Origin: Ulvibacter algarum
Lineage (GTDB): Bacteria > Bacteroidota > Bacteroidia > Flavobacteriales > Flavobacteriaceae
Direction of reading: 5' to 3'
NCBI GenBank assembly: GCA_947488905.1
Contig: CANLBJ010000002.1
Coordinates: 186,001-250,000 of the forward strand
DNA: 64,000 bases
Each line of letters opens with the position of its first letter. Within the stretch, counting starts at the first letter, position 1. Of this stretch, positions 18,068 through 27,011 are shown in pieces. The position numbers and the translations under genes were made by a program. The notes beneath the pieces are model-generated. The model was not told the DNA's origin and did no database searches. It saw only the letters and a list, made by a program, of their open reading frames with translations.

Positions 18068-18994
18068 ATGAAAATGATGACGAGAGTAGGTGTTTTTACA
18101 GCATTAATTGCAGTGGTAGCTATAAGTGTTTATGCTGTGCAATCTCCTAAAACAGACGCCGCAGTTACAGAAAAAATAGCAAATGACTATGGAGTACACG
18201 CGTTACCTATGCCAGCTTATTTAGAGTTTGCAGGAGAACGAGTGCCATTAGAGAATCCAGATATTATGGAGCGTATGGATCGTGAGCTTCATGTTAATAC
18301 ATACTGGCAATCTAATATGATAATTTTAATGAAACGTGCTAATAAGCATTTTCCTAGAATTGAAGCTTTATTAGCTGAGCATAACTTACCAGATGATTTT
18401 AAATATTTAGCAGTAGCAGAGAGTAGTCTTGATAATGTTAGGTCTCCAGCAGGAGCAGCAGGTTTTTGGCAATTTTTAAAAGGAACAGCAAAAGAATATG
18501 GTCTTGAGGTAAATGATTATGTAGATGAACGTTATAATGTAGATTTGGCAACAGAAATGGCAGCAAAGTATTTAAATAGTTCAAAAGAACGTTTTGGTAC
18601 TTGGACTTTAGCTTGTGCAGCATATAACGCGGGTAACGGTGGTGTTAATAAGCAGTTAGATAGACAAGAAGTTAACGATTATTATGATTTACTTCTTAAT
18701 TCTGAGACGAGCCGTTATGTTTTTAGAATCCTAGCTTTTAAAGAGATTATGACAAACCCTAAAAAGTATGGTTTTAACCTAAGAGCTTCAGATTTATATC
18801 AAGAAATTCCAACTAAAAAAGTGTTAGTTGATTATCCTGTAAAAGACTTTGCAAAATGGTCTAAGGAACAAGGTATTAACTATAAGATATTAAAGATTCA
18901 CAACCCTTGGCTACGTGATACGTATTTAAATAATGCATCAAAAAAAGAATATTTTATAGAGATCCCTCTAGAGGGGTATTACCAGTTTAATTAA
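18068..18994 (+). CDS. Membrane-bound lytic murein transglycosylase (SLT family)
   Basis: It cleaves peptidoglycan glycan strands in the periplasm, leaving 1,6-anhydro ends. It begins with a signal or anchor segment (MKMMTRVGVFTALIAVVAIS). The SLT domain holds the catalytic Glu in LAVAESSLDN at about residue 120, followed by SPAGAAGFWQFLKGTAKEYG and AAYNAGNGGVNKQ. No LysM repeats follow, unlike MltD of proteobacteria. The open frame extends upstream to 17996, but the ATG at 18068 begins the signal peptide and is the likely start (308 aa). The TauE gene follows after 7 bases, suggesting cotranscription. Confidence 0.9.
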   Translation: MKMMTRVGVFTALIAVVAISVYAVQSPKTDAAVTEKIANDYGVHALPMPAYLEFAGERVPLENPDIMERMDRELHVNTYWQSNMIILMKRANKHFPRIEALLAEHNLPDDFKYLAVAESSLDNVRSPAGAAGFWQFLKGTAKEYGLEVNDYVDERYNVDLATEMAAKYLNSSKERFGTWTLACAAYNAGNGGVNKQLDRQEVNDYYDLLLNSETSRYVFRILAFKEIMTNPKKYGFNLRASDLYQEIPTKKVLVDYPVKDFAKWSKEQGINYKILKIHNPWLRDTYLNNASKKEYFIEIPLEGYYQFN

Positions 18995-19001
18995 TTTTTT
19001 T

Positions 19002-19388
19002 ATGAATCTTACACTTATTTTATCATTAATTACAATTGGCTTATTAGCTGGAATATTGAGTGGATTTATGGGAGTAGGAGGTGGTGTTGTTATGGTACCA
19101 CTTGCAGTATTACTTTTAGGCTATTCTCAGCATCAAGCTCAAGGATTAAGTCTTGCTGTACTTGCAGTACCTGTTACATTTTTAGCAGCCTACACGTACT
19201 ATGTAAACCCTATAGAAGGTCAAGAACCTTTTAGCTGGAAATTTGGGATAATAATTGCCCTCTCTTTTGTTGTGGGTGGGCTTATTGGATCTAAGTTTGC
19301 TGTTGCTATTCCGCAGAATGTTTTAAAGAAATCTTTTGCAGTTATCTTGATGGTTGCTGCCGTAAAGATGTTCTTTTTTTCAAAATAA
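19002..19388 (+). CDS. Half-length TauE/SafE family membrane permease
   Basis: The TauE/SafE family exports sulfite, sulfoacetate or other organic anions. This protein has 128 aa and four predicted TM helices, covering only one of the two repeats of the usual 250-aa permease. The repeat signature GILSGFMGVGGGVVMVPLAV is intact at residues of about 17-36, and it ends VILMVAAVKMFF. Such half-size members presumably dimerise. It follows the lytic transglycosylase by 7 bases on the same strand. Substrate unknown. Confidence 0.8.
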   Translation: MNLTLILSLITIGLLAGILSGFMGVGGGVVMVPLAVLLLGYSQHQAQGLSLAVLAVPVTFLAAYTYYVNPIEGQEPFSWKFGIIIALSFVVGGLIGSKFAVAIPQNVLKKSFAVILMVAAVKMFFFSK

Positions 19389-19394
19389 AAGCAA

Positions 19395-20090
19395 CTATTT
19401 ATTAGAATTCATAGTTTCTTGACTCTCACTAGAGTTTAGTAAAACTGAAATCCCTTTTGTTAAGGAGTTGTAGTTAAGATCAAAAGATACCGTATAGTCT
19501 TCTTTATAAGGGTGCAATATACCTCTAGTCATATCTAAAACAGTTTTGTTTTGATCAATAAGAAATGATGAAGGGAAACCTACACTGTGCTTTAATAGTC
19601 TAATAACACGGCAATGTTTATTTTCTGCTTCATCAATGTAAATGACAGATACGTGTGAGTTATATTTTCTGGTTGCTTTTTTTGCATTTTCTTTCGTATC
19701 CCAAAAAAGAACAACAAAATCAATCTCTTTTCTGTATTTTTTTGCGACTTCATTAAGTGCGGGTATTTCGCCAGCTCCAGGTGTACACCAAGAAGCATAT
19801 GTTTTTAAAAATACAGGTTTTTTATATTTGTGAAATTCAACTTTTTTGCCAGATAACTTACGGGCTGTAAAGTTATCCATTTTACTATCGTTAATTACTT
19901 TTTTAACTAATGTGTCAAAAAGAGCATCTGCTTCTTCATACCTTTTGTCGTGGTAAGCTAGTTTAGAGTTTATTTTATAGTTTTTTATGTTTTTGCCTAA
20001 ATTATAAGACAATAAAGAACTTTGCTCAATCTCTTGTGATTGTGCAGAAAAAGGAAAAAATAATATAATTAGAAGTATTTTTCTTAGCAT
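19395..20090 (-). CDS. TlpA-like thioredoxin-fold protein lacking the second active-site Cys
   Basis: A secreted 231-aa protein (signal MLRKILLIILFFPFSAQS) with a thioredoxin/AhpC-TSA fold from about residue 75. The segment FLKTYASWCTPGAGEIPALN aligns with the redox site of TlpA/ResA, but where WCxPC is expected the sequence is WCTPG; only the first Cys remains. The cis-Pro region reads VGFPSSFLIDQN, as in the family. It cannot form the normal disulfide, so it may act by mixed disulfide or as a non-redox binding protein. It converges with the TauE gene. Confidence 0.8.
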   Translation of the reverse strand: MLRKILLIILFFPFSAQSQEIEQSSLLSYNLGKNIKNYKINSKLAYHDKRYEEADALFDTLVKKVINDSKMDNFTARKLSGKKVEFHKYKKPVFLKTYASWCTPGAGEIPALNEVAKKYRKEIDFVVLFWDTKENAKKATRKYNSHVSVIYIDEAENKHCRVIRLLKHSVGFPSSFLIDQNKTVLDMTRGILHPYKEDYTVSFDLNYNSLTKGISVLLNSSESQETMNSNK

Positions 20091-20183
20091 TCAACTCGTT
20101 TATATTAAGATAAATATACGAGTTTAAATGAAAGAATAACTTAATTGTAGATGAAAAGTAGGAAATTACTTCGTTAGAAAAAA

Positions 20184-20753
20184 TTATCTACGACCACCTC
20201 TTCCTGGACGACCACCACCATATTGTTGTTTAGGAGCTCCAGCACGTTTCATTTGTTGCTTCATTTGCTTAATTTGATCGTCCATCATATTATGCTTATC
20301 AAGTTTCTTTGCTTCAGAAAGTAATATTTCTGCTTCGCGCTTTCTGTTTTTTGTCATTGCGATACCAGCAAGATTTAGCTTAGTCATAGCCATATCTGTA
20401 TCCATACTCAAACCTAAAGTCACTGCTTTTTTAAAAAATTTTTCAGCCTCATTCATGTTTGTTTGGCTCACCATCAGTCCATTAAGGTAATTATAATACC
20501 CCTGCTGTGTTTTTATTAATGCCTGCTCTGGATTTTTAATCTTATCTAACCATTTTTTTGCACCAGGAAAGTCTTGCTTACGTAAACGTAAGAAGGCAAG
20601 AAGGATAATTTCATTTTTAAAATAAAGAAAAACAAAAATAGCAGCTAATAGTATGAACATTATTCCATTACCTATATTTGTCTCTGTAAACTGCCAGACT
20701 GCACCAACGATAGACAATACGGCAAGAACTAATTTAATATTTTTATGAAACAT
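20184..20753 (-). CDS. Membrane-anchored TPR protein
   Basis: The protein (189 aa) starts with two hydrophobic segments (residues of about 7-22 and 28-52). Residues of about 60-165 form tetratricopeptide-like helices (YYNYLNGLMVSQTNMNEAEK, KAVTLGLSMDTDMAMTKLNL). The tail is basic, Gly-rich and low-complexity (GGGRPGRGGRR). TPRs mediate protein contacts, but no partner is evident. It is transcribed away from rpmH-carB from a TACCTTTG promoter 23 bases before the ATG. Function unknown. Confidence 0.75.
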   Translation of the reverse strand: MFHKNIKLVLAVLSIVGAVWQFTETNIGNGIMFILLAAIFVFLYFKNEIILLAFLRLRKQDFPGAKKWLDKIKNPEQALIKTQQGYYNYLNGLMVSQTNMNEAEKFFKKAVTLGLSMDTDMAMTKLNLAGIAMTKNRKREAEILLSEAKKLDKHNMMDDQIKQMKQQMKRAGAPKQQYGGGRPGRGGRR

Positions 20754-20776
20754 AATGCTTGTTTTTAAGGAGCGAG

Positions 20777-20784
20777 CAAAGGTA
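20777..20784 (-). promoter_or_regulatory. Promoter -7 box of the TPR protein gene
   Basis: The minus strand reads TACCTTTG, exact TAnnTTTG, 23 bases before the ATG at 20753. Confidence 0.6.
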
Positions 20785-20818
20785 AGTAAAACAATTAAAA
20801 TTTTTTTACAATTTGGAG

Positions 20819-20848
20819 TTGAGTGTGTAAAAAATGTTTGTATATTTG
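20819..20848 (+). promoter_or_regulatory. rpmH promoter (-33 TTG and -7 TATATTTG)
   Basis: TATATTTG at 20841-20848 matches TAnnTTTG. A TTG at 20819-20821 lies 19 bases upstream, the usual spacing of the Bacteroidota -33 element. The leader of roughly 100 bases before rpmH contains an exact ATTTCAGAAAT at 20880-20890. Confidence 0.7.
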
Positions 20849-20955
20849 CAGCCGCCTACGAAGAATAATGACGAATTATATTTCAGAAATATACTGAAGC
20901 AGGTAATAAACAGAGAAAGAATTAAAATATAGTTTCAGAATAAAGAAATCATACC

Positions 20956-21117
20956 ATGAGCAAAAGAACATTTCAGCCATCAAAAAGAAAGAGAAGAAAC
21001 AAGCACGGTTTTAGAGAGCGTATGGCATCTGTAAGCGGTAGAAAAGTATTAAAAGCTCGTAGAGCAAAAGGCAGAAAAAAGATTTCTGTTTCTTCAGAAT
21101 TTCGTCACAAGAAATAA
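20956..21117 (+). CDS. rpmH: 50S ribosomal protein L34
   Basis: L34 is a very basic small protein of the large ribosomal subunit. The 53-codon frame reads [20 protein letters not shown] followed by [20 protein letters not shown] and a short tail, matching L34 nearly residue for residue. It lies between a strong promoter and a strong terminator, as expected of a highly expressed gene. The neighbours are not rnpA or dnaA, the classical partners in other bacteria. Confidence 0.98.
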   Translation: MSKRTFQPSKRKRRNKHGFRERMASVSGRKVLKARRAKGRKKISVSSEFRHKK

Positions 21118-21135
21118 TGTTGATAAGTCATATAT

Positions 21136-21169
21136 AAAAAAGGTGTTGTTTTTAAACAACACCTTTTTT
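21136..21169 (+). terminator. Intrinsic terminator after rpmH
   Basis: The perfect 16-bp stem AAAAAAGGTGTTGTTT / AAACAACACCTTTTTT has a two-base loop and is followed by T. It separates rpmH from carB, which begins 50 bases later. Confidence 0.93.
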
Positions 21170-21218
21170 TATACCCAGTCGATTTGTAAATTTACACCCC
21201 GAAAAAAGCACCTTATTT

Positions 21219-24071
21219 ATGCCTAGAAATACATCAATAAAATCGGTTTTAATTATTGGATCTGGACCTATTGTAATTGGTCAAGCTTGTGAGTTTGATT
21301 ACTCTGGATCACAGTCTCTTAGATCTTTAAGAGAAGATGGGATAGAAACAGTCCTTATTAATAGTAACCCTGCTACCATAATGACAGACCCGTCAATGGC
21401 AGATCACATCTATTTAAAGCCACTGACTACAAAATCTATTATTGAAATATTAAAAGAACATCCTCAAATTGATGCTGTCTTACCTACTATGGGTGGTCAA
21501 ACAGCTTTAAATCTAGCAATAGAAGCAGATGAAAAAGGAATTTGGAAGGATTTTGATGTTGAACTAATAGGTGTAGATATTGACGCTATTAATATTACAG
21601 AAGATCGTGAGAAATTCCGTTTGTTAATGGAAAAAATTGGAGTGCCAATGGCGCCTCAAGCTGCAGCAACTTCTTATTTAAAAGGAAAAGAAATAGCACA
21701 AGAGTTTGGTTTTCCACTTGTTATTAGAGCTTCTTTTACTTTAGGTGGAGCAGGAGCATCATTTGTATATCACGAAGATGAATTTGATGAACTACTTACA
21801 CGTGGTCTGGAGATTTCACCAGTACATGAAGTAATGATTGATAAAGCCTTAATAGGCTGGAAAGAATATGAGTTAGAATTACTACGTGATGCTAATGATA
21901 ATGTAGTTATTATATGTGCTATTGAAAATATGGACCCAATGGGGATCCACACAGGTGACTCTATAACTGTTGCACCTGCAATGACACTAAGTGACAAAAC
22001 TTACCAAAAAATGCGTGATATGGCAATCCATATGATGCGTAGTATTGGAGATTTTGCTGGAGGTTGTAACGTACAGTTTGCTGTAAGTCCAGATGAGAAT
22101 GAAGATATTATTGCTATTGAGATTAACCCTCGTGTATCACGTTCTTCTGCATTAGCATCTAAAGCTACTGGTTACCCTATTGCTAAGATTGCTACTAAAC
22201 TTGCTATAGGATATCACCTTGACGAGTTAGACAACCAAATTACAAAATCTACATCAGCACTTTTTGAGCCTACTTTAGATTATGTAATTGTAAAAATCCC
22301 ACGCTGGAATTTTGATAAATTTGAAGGATCAGACAGAACACTTGGTTTACAGATGAAATCTGTAGGTGAAGTAATGGGTATAGGTCGTTCTTTTCAAGAA
22401 GCACTGCACAAAGCAACACAATCGCTTGAGATTAAGCGTAATGGGCTTGGAGCAGATGGTAAAAGTTATACAGACTACGAGCAGATTCTAGATAAACTTA
22501 AAAATGCGAGTTGGGATCGTGTATTTGTGATTTATGATGCGATACAAATGGGAATCCCATTAAGCCGTATCCACGAAATCACTAAAATAGATATGTGGTT
22601 CTTAAAACAATATGAGGAGCTTTATCTATTAGAAAAAGAGATTTCAACATTCACTTTGGAAACGTTACCTCGTGAATTATTGTTAGAAGCAAAACAAAAA
22701 GGTTATGGTGATAGACAGATAGCTCATATGCTAAAATGTCTTGAAAGCCAAGTATATAGTAAAAGAGAAGAACTTAATGTTCAGCGTGTTTATAAATTAG
22801 TAGATACTTGTGCAGCAGAGTTTAAAGCACAAACACCTTATTATTATTCTACATTTGAGAATGATATGCAAACTGCAGACGGTACTCGTTATGCAGAAAA
22901 TGATAGCATTGTTACAGAAAAGAAAAAAATTATAGTTCTTGGTTCTGGACCTAACAGAATAGGTCAAGGTATTGAGTTTGATTACTGTTGTGTGCACGGT
23001 ATTCTTGCAGCTTCAGAAATAGGCTATGAGACTATTATGATTAACTGTAATCCAGAAACTGTTTCTACAGATTTTGATGTAGCAGATAAACTTTACTTTG
23101 AACCAGTTTTCTGGGAGCACATTTATGACATTATTCGTCACGAAAAACCAGAAGGTGTTATAGTTCAATTAGGAGGACAAACAGCTCTTAAGCTTGCAGA
23201 AAAACTAGAACGCTATGGTATCAAGGTACTTGGTACAAGTTTTCAAGCCTTAGACCTTGCAGAAGATAGAGGTAGTTTTTCTAACATACTTAAAGATTTA
23301 AAGATTCCTTATCCAGAATTTGGAGTAGCAGAAACTACAGATGAAGCACTGGCGCTTGCAGACCAATTAGATTTTCCATTATTAATTAGACCTTCTTATG
23401 TTTTAGGGGGACAAGGGATGAAAATTGTAATTAATAAACAAGAGCTTGAAGAACACGTTGTAGATTTACTGAGAAAAATACCAAACAACAAATTACTGTT
23501 AGATCATTACCTAGATGGTGCTATTGAGGCAGAAGCAGATGCTATTTGTGATGGAGAGAATGTTTACATTATAGGTATTATGGAGCACATAGAACCTTGT
23601 GGTATTCACTCTGGAGATTCTAACGCAACACTACCACCTTTCAATCTAGGTGAGTTTGTGATGCAACAGATAAAAGATCACACAAAAAATATTGCACTTG
23701 CGTTAAATACTGTTGGACTTATTAATGTTCAATTTGCAGTTAAAGATGATGTAGTGTATATCATTGAGGCAAACCCACGTGCATCTCGTACCGTGCCTTT
23801 TATCTCAAAAGCGTATGGAGAGCCTTATGTAAACTATGCAACCAAAGTGATGTTAGGTCACAGCAAAGTAACAGACTTTGACTTTAAGCCAAAACTAGAT
23901 GGATATGCCATTAAGCAGCCTGTTTTTAGTTTTAATAAATTTCATAATGTAAACAAACAGCTAGGACCAGAGATGAAAAGTACTGGTGAGAGCATCCTGT
24001 TTATTGATAGCTTAAAAGATGATCAGTTTTACGACTTATATGCAAGAAGAAAAATGTACTTGAGTAAGTAG
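21219..24071 (+). CDS. carB: Carbamoyl-phosphate synthase large subunit, without C-terminal regulatory domain
   Basis: CarB makes carbamoyl phosphate from bicarbonate, ammonia and two ATP for arginine and pyrimidine synthesis. Two homologous ATP-grasp halves are visible: VLIIGSGPIVIGQACEFDYS at the start, and IIVLGSGPNRIGQGIEFDYC at about residue 570. Each is followed by typical ATP-grasp blocks (RASFTLGGAG, RPSYVLGGQGM; EINPRVSRSSALAS, EANPRASRTVPFIS). The protein ends at residue 950, soon after GPEMKSTGES. The roughly 120-residue MGS-like allosteric domain of the 1073-aa E. coli enzyme is therefore missing. The small subunit carA is not adjacent. This shorter form is, to my knowledge, usual in Flavobacteriaceae. 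Confidence 0.96.
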   Translation: MPRNTSIKSVLIIGSGPIVIGQACEFDYSGSQSLRSLREDGIETVLINSNPATIMTDPSMADHIYLKPLTTKSIIEILKEHPQIDAVLPTMGGQTALNLAIEADEKGIWKDFDVELIGVDIDAINITEDREKFRLLMEKIGVPMAPQAAATSYLKGKEIAQEFGFPLVIRASFTLGGAGASFVYHEDEFDELLTRGLEISPVHEVMIDKALIGWKEYELELLRDANDNVVIICAIENMDPMGIHTGDSITVAPAMTLSDKTYQKMRDMAIHMMRSIGDFAGGCNVQFAVSPDENEDIIAIEINPRVSRSSALASKATGYPIAKIATKLAIGYHLDELDNQITKSTSALFEPTLDYVIVKIPRWNFDKFEGSDRTLGLQMKSVGEVMGIGRSFQEALHKATQSLEIKRNGLGADGKSYTDYEQILDKLKNASWDRVFVIYDAIQMGIPLSRIHEITKIDMWFLKQYEELYLLEKEISTFTLETLPRELLLEAKQKGYGDRQIAHMLKCLESQVYSKREELNVQRVYKLVDTCAAEFKAQTPYYYSTFENDMQTADGTRYAENDSIVTEKKKIIVLGSGPNRIGQGIEFDYCCVHGILAASEIGYETIMINCNPETVSTDFDVADKLYFEPVFWEHIYDIIRHEKPEGVIVQLGGQTALKLAEKLERYGIKVLGTSFQALDLAEDRGSFSNILKDLKIPYPEFGVAETTDEALALADQLDFPLLIRPSYVLGGQGMKIVINKQELEEHVVDLLRKIPNNKLLLDHYLDGAIEAEADAICDGENVYIIGIMEHIEPCGIHSGDSNATLPPFNLGEFVMQQIKDHTKNIALALNTVGLINVQFAVKDDVVYIIEANPRASRTVPFISKAYGEPYVNYATKVMLGHSKVTDFDFKPKLDGYAIKQPVFSFNKFHNVNKQLGPEMKSTGESILFIDSLKDDQFYDLYARRKMYLSK

Positions 24072-24087
24072 AAAATAATCAACTTAT

Positions 24088-24134
24088 AAAAACCACAAAA
24101 AGATCTTATACTAAAAGAACTTTTTGTGGTTTTT
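24088..24134 (+). terminator. Intrinsic terminator after carB
   Basis: Arms 24088-24102 (AAAAACCACAAAAAG) and 24120-24134 pair perfectly over 15 bases with a 17-base loop. They are followed by TATTTT. Confidence 0.85.
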
Positions 24135-24299
24135 TATTTTAAGCCAAGTTTTGTAAACTATAGTCAATGATGTGAGTAAGGATGTTATAGATGAAATCTT
24201 GTAAAAGTCATCATATAAATAATATACAAAGAGGAAATTTGCTAAAGAACAAAGAAAATAAATAGTATTGTTTTTCAAAACAGGCATATGATTTCTCAC
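24111..24299 (-). CDS. Doubtful 62-aa hydrophobic frame
   Basis: A GTG-started minus-strand frame encodes two hydrophobic stretches (TIYFLCSLANFLFVYYLYDD; SITSLLTSLTIVYKTWL). Its stop lies in the loop of the carB terminator. There is no promoter box and the region is very AT-rich, which favours chance hydrophobic codons. I list it because nothing else occupies the 312 bases between carB and 24384 apart from the terminator. Confidence 0.25.
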   Translation of the reverse strand: MRNHMPVLKNNTIYFLCSLANFLFVYYLYDDFYKISSITSLLTSLTIVYKTWLKIKNHKKFF

Positions 24300-24383
24300 A
24301 TTAAAAGATGCTGTTTAAAAATAGCATAAATATCTATAAATTAATATTTTGTATATTACCTAATAACAAAACAAACCTAAGAC

Positions 24384-24971
24384 ATGAAAAAAATTACTTT
24401 ACTAGCAGTAATGATGACCACAATGGTTGCTACTGCACAGCAAACTTTTGAAGTTGCATGGGATCAAAGTACAGAAACTGCAAATGCAAGCTTTACCTTA
24501 TTAGTTGGAGATACCGTAAACTGGACCTGGGCAAATGCTGCTCCACATGACGTACAGCCGGCACCGGGTGAGATGGATGCTCCAGGAGATTTTGGTAGCG
24601 ATATTCAAACAGGCCAGGGGATGTCATATTCATATACATTTACAGAGCCTGCTGTGATTGATTATTTATGTACTATTCATCCAGGAGCAATGAATGGAAC
24701 TCTTACCGTTGAAGCAACTATGTCTGTTCAAGACCAGTTTGAGCGTAATATTACATTTTTCCCTAACCCAGTTAAAGAAGATTTAAAAATTAGATCTCTA
24801 TTTTCAATTGATACTTATGAGATTTATAGCACTACAGGTAAAAAAGTAAGTGAAGGAGTAGGAGAAGGTACTTTTACAAGCCTTAATACAAGCCATTTTC
24901 CAGCTGGAGTATATTTCGTAACTGTAAAGTCAGAAGCACTTTCAGCAACTATTAAGTTGATAAAAGAGTAA
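24384..24971 (+). CDS. Secreted cupredoxin (plastocyanin/azurin-like) with T9SS sorting domain
   Basis: The 195-aa protein has a signal peptide (MKKITLLAVMMTTMVATAQ). A type I copper domain spans residues of about 22-112: ligands are His in APHDVQP and Cys, His and Met in YLCTIHPGAM, the order found in plastocyanin-like proteins. A T9SS type A sorting domain starts at about residue 125 (FFPNPVKEDLKI) and ends GVYFVTVKSEALSATIKLIK. It should thus be exported across the outer membrane and anchored or released. It may carry electrons or bind copper at the surface; the partner is unknown. Confidence 0.88.
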   Translation: MKKITLLAVMMTTMVATAQQTFEVAWDQSTETANASFTLLVGDTVNWTWANAAPHDVQPAPGEMDAPGDFGSDIQTGQGMSYSYTFTEPAVIDYLCTIHPGAMNGTLTVEATMSVQDQFERNITFFPNPVKEDLKIRSLFSIDTYEIYSTTGKKVSEGVGEGTFTSLNTSHFPAGVYFVTVKSEALSATIKLIKE

Positions 24972-25003
24972 GTAACTAATTACTTCAGAAATATTATAGA
25001 TTC

Positions 25004-25031
25004 AAATCTCGTCAAGTAATTGGCGAGATTT
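25004..25031 (+). terminator. Intrinsic terminator after the cupredoxin gene
   Basis: A 12-bp stem AAATCTCGTCAA / TTGGCGAGATTT (one G-T pair) with a GTAA loop is followed by TTCTTTTTT. Confidence 0.88.
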
Positions 25032-25117
25032 TTCTTTTTTAAAATTTCAGCAAGAAATAAAACACCTTAAGTTATCTAGATAATAAAATGTTTATTTTTA
25101 CATGAAAACATAAAGAA

Positions 25118-26593
25118 ATGACACGTCTTATAACAACATCTTTTTTCTGCTTAATTAGCCTGTACATATATGCTCAAGACCTATCTAGCGGGTATATAGC
25201 AAATGATCTAGCAGAACACCCAATGCAAGACTTAGATAAGCCGGCATATTTAGATACCGTAAATGATATGTCTTTTCCAGGAACTTCAATTAGAAGAATT
25301 TCTGAAGCAAATGAGAATAGCTTTATGGTACCTATGTACAGTACTATTCAATCCTGGAACGCTGATGAAAGTAGAATGATTCTTTATGGTAATGGAGATC
25401 ACCAATTACTAGATGGTGTAGATTATACGTTTATTAGAACATTAGATGATATAAATCCTGACGATATTGAGGCAGTATTTTGGGACTTTAATGATCCAGA
25501 CATACTTTTTTATATAGATAATAACACAAGTGAGTTTATTTCATATAATGTATCAACTCAAGTCAATGAAATCATAGCAGATTTAGCATCTTTATCAGGC
25601 TGTACAGAAGGTATAACAGGAGGTAATGATATACAGATGATGTCTTGGGATAGTGATGTGATTAGTTTTAGATGTGGTAATACCAATGCTTATTATTATA
25701 GAATTTCTACGGAAACATTAACCGAATTTACAATAGATGATATTGCATTTAATGCACCTATGCCTTTCCCTAGTGGAAATTTATTTTATCATCAAGGTAA
25801 CATATATAATGCAGCAGGTTTATTAGAGCGTAGCTTAAATTTAAACACCGTACATGAGCACTCTTGTCTAGGGGTGTTAAGTAATGGAGATGACGCTTAT
25901 TTTGCAATTGCTTTTGAAGAAGGCCCTAATAGTGGTTGTCAAGGAACACTTACAGCACATAATGCCACAGACGGTAACTGCTTTTCTGTAGCCTCTGCCA
26001 CAGATTATGGTTACCCACAATCTGGAACTCATATCTCAGCCTTAGCGCATAAAAACACAGAAGGTGGGTGGGTTGCAGTGTCATGTATAGGCTTTGATAA
26101 AGATGGGCAAGATTTATTAGATCAAGAGATATTTATAGCAAAAGTAAATGAGAATGATGCAGATGTGTACCGTGTAGCACATCACAGAAGTGATGAAGAT
26201 GATATAGACTATTGGGGAGAACCACACGTAACTATCAGTCCTAGCGGTACCAGACTACTTTTTGGTAGTGATTGGAGCGGAAGTGATGATGGAGTATCTG
26301 TAGATAGTTATGTAGCAGAACTTCCTGCTTATTTACTGGGTAACCAAGATGTAGCTTTTAGTCAACAGATTTTTAGTTTGGCCTCAAATCCAGTTAAAAA
26401 CGAGTTGTCAATCCTTACAGAAAACATCAACACTGTCTACACTATTGTTAATATACTTGGTAAAACAGTAATCAATGGAGTGCTAGAAAATGATCAACAA
26501 CTTATTGATGTGTCAACGTTAAATACAGGTGTTTACTTTATTAAGTTAAACACTAGAGATAGCGCCACAACATTACGTTTTTTAAAGAAGTAA
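25118..26593 (+). CDS. T9SS-exported beta-propeller-like protein
   Basis: This is a 491-aa secreted protein (signal MTRLITTSFFCLISLYIYAQ). Residues of about 40-400 show repeating beta-strand patterns with WD40/PD40-like motifs (IQSWNADESRMILYGNG, VTISPSGTRLLFGSDWSG). A T9SS type A sorting domain starts at about residue 425 (SLASNPVKNELSI) and ends TGVYFIKLNTRDSATTLRFL. No enzyme motifs are recognised. The start ATG at 25118 is followed at once by the signal. The preceding gene is also T9SS cargo but is separated from it by a terminator. Confidence 0.8.
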   Translation: MTRLITTSFFCLISLYIYAQDLSSGYIANDLAEHPMQDLDKPAYLDTVNDMSFPGTSIRRISEANENSFMVPMYSTIQSWNADESRMILYGNGDHQLLDGVDYTFIRTLDDINPDDIEAVFWDFNDPDILFYIDNNTSEFISYNVSTQVNEIIADLASLSGCTEGITGGNDIQMMSWDSDVISFRCGNTNAYYYRISTETLTEFTIDDIAFNAPMPFPSGNLFYHQGNIYNAAGLLERSLNLNTVHEHSCLGVLSNGDDAYFAIAFEEGPNSGCQGTLTAHNATDGNCFSVASATDYGYPQSGTHISALAHKNTEGGWVAVSCIGFDKDGQDLLDQEIFIAKVNENDADVYRVAHHRSDEDDIDYWGEPHVTISPSGTRLLFGSDWSGSDDGVSVDSYVAELPAYLLGNQDVAFSQQIFSLASNPVKNELSILTENINTVYTIVNILGKTVINGVLENDQQLIDVSTLNTGVYFIKLNTRDSATTLRFLKK

Positions 26594-26595
26594 AA

Positions 26596-26964
26596 TTATT
26601 CTCGGCTAAAATGTGGTGACTTTTCTGACGATACATCGCTAATAAAATAAGTAGAATCTCCCCAGAAAAAGAAAGTGTCAAAGCGTTCTTCATATGTGAG
26701 CTTTACATATTGACCTTGGTATTCTTGTAGCTTATCAATCACTTCTTGCTCAGAATCTAGAACAGAAAAAGAAAATATCTGTGCACCGCTTATTCCTTGG
26801 CTTATTTCACCTTCCCACGTTTTAAACATAACTCCTTTGCTACTAAACTTGATGAGTTCTCCAGCTCTAGTTCCTTCACTGTATGGTACAAAAGAAACAA
26901 ATGCATAATATATAAGGAATAAGGCAGCAATAGTACCTAGAATAATAAAGAGTATTTTTTTCAT
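26596..26964 (-). CDS. Membrane-anchored extracytoplasmic protein of unknown function
   Basis: A 122-aa protein with one N-terminal TM anchor (ILFIILGTIAALFLIYYAFV) and a small beta-rich domain (EGTRAGELIKFSSKGVMFKT, WEGEISQGISGAQIFSFSVL). It belongs to a flavobacterial family sometimes mislabelled '6-phosphogluconate dehydrogenase'; no dehydrogenase features are present. It lies downstream of the rmuC group, 47 bases after the 72-aa membrane protein, possibly cotranscribed. Function unknown. Confidence 0.75.
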   Translation of the reverse strand: MKKILFIILGTIAALFLIYYAFVSFVPYSEGTRAGELIKFSSKGVMFKTWEGEISQGISGAQIFSFSVLDSEQEVIDKLQEYQGQYVKLTYEERFDTFFFWGDSTYFISDVSSEKSPHFSRE

Positions 26965-27011
26965 TTTAATTTATTTAATAGTGCTATTGTATTTAACGAG
27001 TTGAACAATTC

